From Actinomycetes bacterium (lineage in GTDB: Bacteria; Actinomycetota; Actinomycetes; Nanopelagicales; Nanopelagicaceae): a DNA stretch of 35,722 bases. Under the pieces are notes generated by a model. It did not search any database. It saw nothing but the letters and a program-made list of their open reading frames with translations, and was not told the origin of the DNA. Within the stretch, counting starts at the first letter, position 1. Each line of letters opens with the position of its first letter. Location: the NCBI GenBank assembly GCA_025360085.1, contig JANYCW010000010.1, positions 1 through 35,722 on the forward strand, written 5' to 3'. Positions 33,394 to 35,722 of the stretch are shown here, piece after piece. A program made the translations under genes and the position numbers.

Positions 33394-33921
33394 CTAAGAA
33401 TGTGTTGTAATTCCCGGTCGAATCTGACTTGAAGAAATAGAGACACTTATCGTTGGTGTAGCGGTTTTGTTGGTGTCAATTTGAAACTGGAACCAAGAGT
33501 TTGAAGGGAAGGCGAGCATCACTACCCCTGAAGAAATCGTCACGGTCGTCGTTGAACAAGAACGGCAGGTGTTCGTACCTGAAAAAGCCACACCCACATT
33601 GCAGCGAAGTAGCGTTACTGTATCTGGGCTATTGTCATAGGTGATTGACATTGAAAGCCTTACAAAATCAACATTACCCGTATTACGTGAGTAGAAAAAC
33701 TGAGCATTTGATGTTCGAGAAAGAGCTAAGACCGTACCAGAATTGGCTCCGCTGGATGAACTTGTCGCATACAACACAAATGAGGCCGTATTCAACGATT
33801 GTGGAGTGGCACTATTCCCAGTCATTGCACCTAGTCCCGCTTCTGCAGAAGTTAAACCAAACGGAATCAATGTCATGCAAGCGAATAGAAAGGAGGAGAG
33901 GGCGACTCTAGTTAGCTTCAT
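33394..33921 (-). CDS. Secreted surface protein with Ser/Thr-rich beta domain
   Basis: 175 aa. Signal peptide residues 1-28 (FLFACMTLIPFGLTSAEA). The mature part is almost free of charge and rich in Ser, Thr, Asn and Val: ATSSSSGANSGTVLALSRTS, NTGNVDFVRLSMSITYDNS, then a small Cys cluster (NTCRSC) and SISSSQIRPGITT at the end. This is a strand-rich pattern typical of extracellular or fibre-forming proteins. GAAGGGGG precedes the ATG at 33921. It follows the pseudogene at 33964 on the same strand and probably formed an operon with it; its original promoter may be lost. Function unknown. Confidence 0.72.
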   Translation of the reverse strand: MKLTRVALSSFLFACMTLIPFGLTSAEAGLGAMTGNSATPQSLNTASFVLYATSSSSGANSGTVLALSRTSNAQFFYSRNTGNVDFVRLSMSITYDNSPDTVTLLRCNVGVAFSGTNTCRSCSTTTVTISSGVVMLAFPSNSWFQFQIDTNKTATPTISVSISSSQIRPGITTHS

Positions 33922-33963
33922 TAGAATCGCCCCCTTCACTTTTCTTTTTTAACCGTTTACGAA

Positions 33964-34300
33964 TTAGCTATTGATTGTTGTGTTCGTGCGAAGTGCCTCT
34001 GTGAATGTCCACGTTAGTGCTGTGGTTAGGCCTTGTACGGTACCGACAGGAAGAACACCATTGGTTGTTACTTCAGATCCTGATGGAAGCGCCAATGAAA
34101 TCTGTAGGTAACTCAGTGCTGCTGCACTGTATGAGGAGAGTGTCAAAGTTCTTGGTGTGGCTAGGGATAAACCTGTTGTCGAAGCAAGTGCAGTCGACGT
34201 TGTTCCGCTTCAAACACCAACGTTTGACCATGCTACAGAACACTGCCGAACAGTGACCTGAAAACCATTAGTTCCATCGGTCGTGAGTGTTGTTGCCGTT
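33964..34300 (-). pseudogene. C-terminal fragment of a second surface protein, with internal stop
   Basis: One continuous frame on the - strand reads TLTTDGTNGFQVTVRQCSVA and so on to the stop at 33964, ending TALTWTFTEALRTNTTINS, broken by an in-frame TGA at 34212-34210 just before SGTTSTALAST. In related secreted proteins a Cys normally precedes such an SGTT motif, so TGC/TGT to TGA is the simple explanation. The N-terminus and signal peptide are missing: homology-like sequence stops near 34300, where + strand sequence becomes histidine-kinase. It is therefore 5'-truncated and carries a nonsense change. Confidence 0.6.
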
Positions 34301-34723
34301 GAATCTTCAATTCCTGGCTCTGGGCTCGGTTTAGCGATTGTTCGAAAAATCGTGGAGATTAACATGGGCGATTTAGCAGTCGAATCGGTAGTAGGCGTGG
34401 AGACCACAATGAAAGTTAATCTGCCGATCGGAATTGCAGCTGTTGAAAATTTCATTTCAGAGAGTCGTTTAGGCGTGTTGCGCCGTGCAATTTCTTCAAT
34501 TACGGATGCGCCTGATGAAGAGTTGATGGATAAATGTCACGAGATTGGTGGCTCACTCGGCTTCTACACATTTTCGCAAGAGGGATCGCACGTTTTGACT
34601 TTCTCCCGATGGCTGCGAGCAAATCCCGACACAGATAAAGAAGTGGTTACAGCTAAAAAAGCGGAGATACTTGCGATGCTTCGAGAATCTCTACTAAATA
34701 TTGAAAGAGAGATACCAAAATAA
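34283..34723 (+). pseudogene. Truncated histidine kinase with Hpt-like tail
   Basis: 146 codons from a GTG at 34283; the frame closes upstream at 34261 with no sensor, DHp or N-box region. What is left is the end of the HATPase domain (SSIPGSGLGLAIVRKIVEIN, then VESVVGVETTMKVNLPIG) and a C-terminal extension of about 95 residues. That extension contains DKCHEIGGSLGFYTFSQEG, resembling an Hpt phosphotransfer helix with His86. It cannot autophosphorylate, but the Hpt-like part could in principle still relay phosphate. It overlaps the response regulator start by one base, as in an original kinase-regulator operon. A short functional product is possible but unproven. Confidence 0.65.
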
Positions 34724-35424
34724 TGGACAGTGAAATGATATTGATTGTCGATGACAATGAAGATATTAGAAACTTTGTACGTATCGCCCTTCAAACTGAG
34801 GGGTATCAAGTTGTTGAAGCAATTGATGGGAAGATGGCACTGGCACTTTTTAAACAAAGTAACCCATCTGTAGTAATTTTAGATGTCTCGATGGGCAAAC
34901 CCGATGGCTTAGAAGTTTGTCGAGTGATCAGAAAAAGTTCGGATGTACCAGTGATTATGCTTACAAACAGAGGTGATGAGTCGGATGAGGCGATGTGTCT
35001 TGCCGTAGGCGCCGATGATTACATTACAAAACCGGTCACCGCACGCATTTTAGGTTTGCGAGTTGCAACCCAAATACGCCATCGAAACCGTCAAACTGGT
35101 AAAGAAGAGTTGACGCTTAGGGCCGGAAACTTGGAGATGAATTTAGACGGCCGCGAATTAAAAGTCGAGGGTAAATCCGTAGCACTTACGCGAACGGAGT
35201 TTGATTTTTTGCGCCTTTTGATGGAACAACCCAAAAGAGTATTTACAAGAGAACAAGTGGTAGAGGCGATTGGGAGCTCATTTGAATACTCGAGCGACAA
35301 ACTGCTAGATACCCACGCATCCAGAATTCGGGTCAAAATAAGAGATGCCGGCGGGCCAAATGTTCCGCAGGCTGTGCGAGGGGTGGGCTACAAACTCATG
35401 TCCGTCGAATCGTTAAAAGAATGA
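34723..35424 (+). CDS. OmpR/PhoB-family response regulator
   Basis: 233 aa. Receiver domain 1-120: acidic pocket Asp10/Asp11 (ILIVDDNED), phospho-acceptor Asp54 (VVILDVSMGKPDG), Thr in VIMLTNRGD, Lys in DDYITKPV. Residues about 130-228 are the winged-helix effector (LTRTEFDFLRLLMEQPKRVF, DTHASRIRVKIRDAGG, AVRGVGYKL). It is intact although its kinase gene is truncated. The start at 34723 overlaps the kinase stop; a Met at residue 5 is an alternative. The tandem repeats at 35462-35574 just downstream, before a secreted-protein gene, are candidate binding sites for it. Confidence 0.92.
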   Translation: MDSEMILIVDDNEDIRNFVRIALQTEGYQVVEAIDGKMALALFKQSNPSVVILDVSMGKPDGLEVCRVIRKSSDVPVIMLTNRGDESDEAMCLAVGADDYITKPVTARILGLRVATQIRHRNRQTGKEELTLRAGNLEMNLDGRELKVEGKSVALTRTEFDFLRLLMEQPKRVFTREQVVEAIGSSFEYSSDKLLDTHASRIRVKIRDAGGPNVPQAVRGVGYKLMSVESLKE

Positions 35425-35461
35425 GTAAAAACTGAACTTTAATGTCGTTTTTCGCGACAAT

Positions 35462-35574
35462 ACCTTAATATACTCGCCAGTAATAGAAAAAATACCTTAA
35501 CATACTCGCCAGTAATAGAAACCTTAATATACCTGCCAGTAATAGAAACCTTAATATACCTGCCAGTAATAGAA
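35462..35574. repeat. Four tandem 27-bp direct repeats before a secreted-protein gene
   Basis: Units begin at 35462, 35494, 35521 and 35548, with consensus accttaatata, then ctcgcc or cctgcc, then agtaatagaa. The first two units differ from the last two by a tc/ct swap, and an extra five bases separate units 1 and 2. Each unit holds a dyad TACT-cgcc-AGTA (weaker in units 3 and 4). Placement, 18 bases before the GTG of the next gene and right after a response regulator, fits an array of regulator-binding sites. Period 27 does not match an exact number of helical turns. Confidence 0.75.
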
Positions 35575-35591
35575 AGTTAGTGAGGCCTTAA

Positions 35592-35722
35592 GTGCGTCGT
35601 CGTATTCATGCTCTTGTAATCGCTGCGCTTTTTGCGTCCCTGCTCTCTGGGATTACCGTTTTAGCTACCGCCCCAGCTAATGCCGTGGCTGCATGTGATA
35701 CCGGTGTCACCGCTCAAAATGG
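35592..35722 (+). CDS. Secreted protein, N-terminal part only
   Basis: GTG at 35592 with GTGAGG upstream; 43 codons before the window ends. Basic start MRRRIHA, hydrophobic core LVIAALFASLLSGITVLAT, then APANAVAA, a good signal peptide with cleavage after ANA or AVA; the mature part begins with a Cys and Thr/Val residues. What the mature protein does cannot be seen. The promoter region carries the four 27-bp repeats, so it is probably strongly regulated, perhaps by the adjacent OmpR-type regulator. Confidence 0.7.
   Translation, partial: MRRRIHALVIAALFASLLSGITVLATAPANAVAACDTGVTAQN

Noticed and set aside
34210-34212. In-frame TGA at an expected Cys codon, considered as selenocysteine
   Set aside because: The gene is already 5'-truncated and no SECIS-like hairpin or selenoprotein family fits. 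A nonsense mutation in a pseudogene is simpler.
35462-35574. The tandem repeats read as a CRISPR array
   Set aside because: Units are contiguous with almost no spacers, they differ internally, and no cas genes are nearby.

Overview
The window looks like chromosome from a small-genome, moderate-GC actinobacterium, most likely a freshwater planktonic lineage (acI/Nanopelagicales-like). This is inferred from the mid-40s GC as judged by eye, short intergenic gaps, GTG/TTG starts, secreted proteins with simple Ala-X-Ala signal peptides, BCAA-degradation genes of actinobacterial type, and a tRNA without an encoded CCA. No rRNA or taxonomic marker is present, so the placement is tentative.

Layout. 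(1) 1-4635 is an accessory or island-edge region: the end of a K+ channel gene, a secreted trypsin-like protease with a collagen-like Gly-X-Y stretch, a 3' fragment of a tRNA-Arg followed by a terminator (an attachment-site scar), a small SnoaL/cupin gene pair with a perfect palindromic operator, a glutaredoxin-thioredoxin reductase fusion, and a truncated and frameshifted BNR-repeat pseudogene. (2) 4778-14526 is a branched-chain amino-acid catabolic block. A + strand liu-type leucine operon (methylcrotonyl-CoA carboxylase beta and alpha, HMG-CoA lyase, acyl-CoA dehydrogenase, enoyl-CoA hydratase family protein) faces a - strand branched-chain keto-acid dehydrogenase operon (E1alpha, E1beta, E2). 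(3) 14731-17586 holds two secreted proteins, an intact tRNA-Arg(TCG), and a YCII/ArsR pair with a very clear promoter-operator. (4) 17726-33387 holds an alpha/beta hydrolase, then a long peptide-catabolism cluster. A divergent ketopantoate-reductase-like/amidase fusion sits opposite a co-directional set of SDR, peptide ABC importer (SBP, two permeases, two ATPases), isoaspartyl-peptidase/glycosylasparaginase-type Ntn hydrolase, M55 D-aminopeptidase, second SDR, 3-methylaspartate ammonia-lyase, M20 dipeptidase and M19 dipeptidase. (5) 33394-35722 holds surface-protein genes, one of them a pseudogene, abutting a truncated histidine kinase; then an intact OmpR-type regulator and four tandem 27-bp repeats in front of a secreted-protein gene that runs off the window.

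How the parts work together. Regions 2 and 4 are both amino-acid scavenging modules. The bkd complex makes isovaleryl-CoA and related acyl-CoAs from transaminated branched-chain amino acids, and the liu operon carries isovaleryl-CoA to acetoacetate plus acetyl-CoA. Cluster 4 is the most interesting part. It combines uptake of peptides with enzymes suited to unusual linkages (isoaspartyl, D-residues) and a methylaspartate ammonia-lyase that keeps all key catalytic residues, which suggests import and dismantling of peptides containing D-, iso-linked or beta-methylaspartyl residues. Peptides of that chemistry include cyanobacterial non-ribosomal peptides such as microcystins; this substrate assignment is a hypothesis only.
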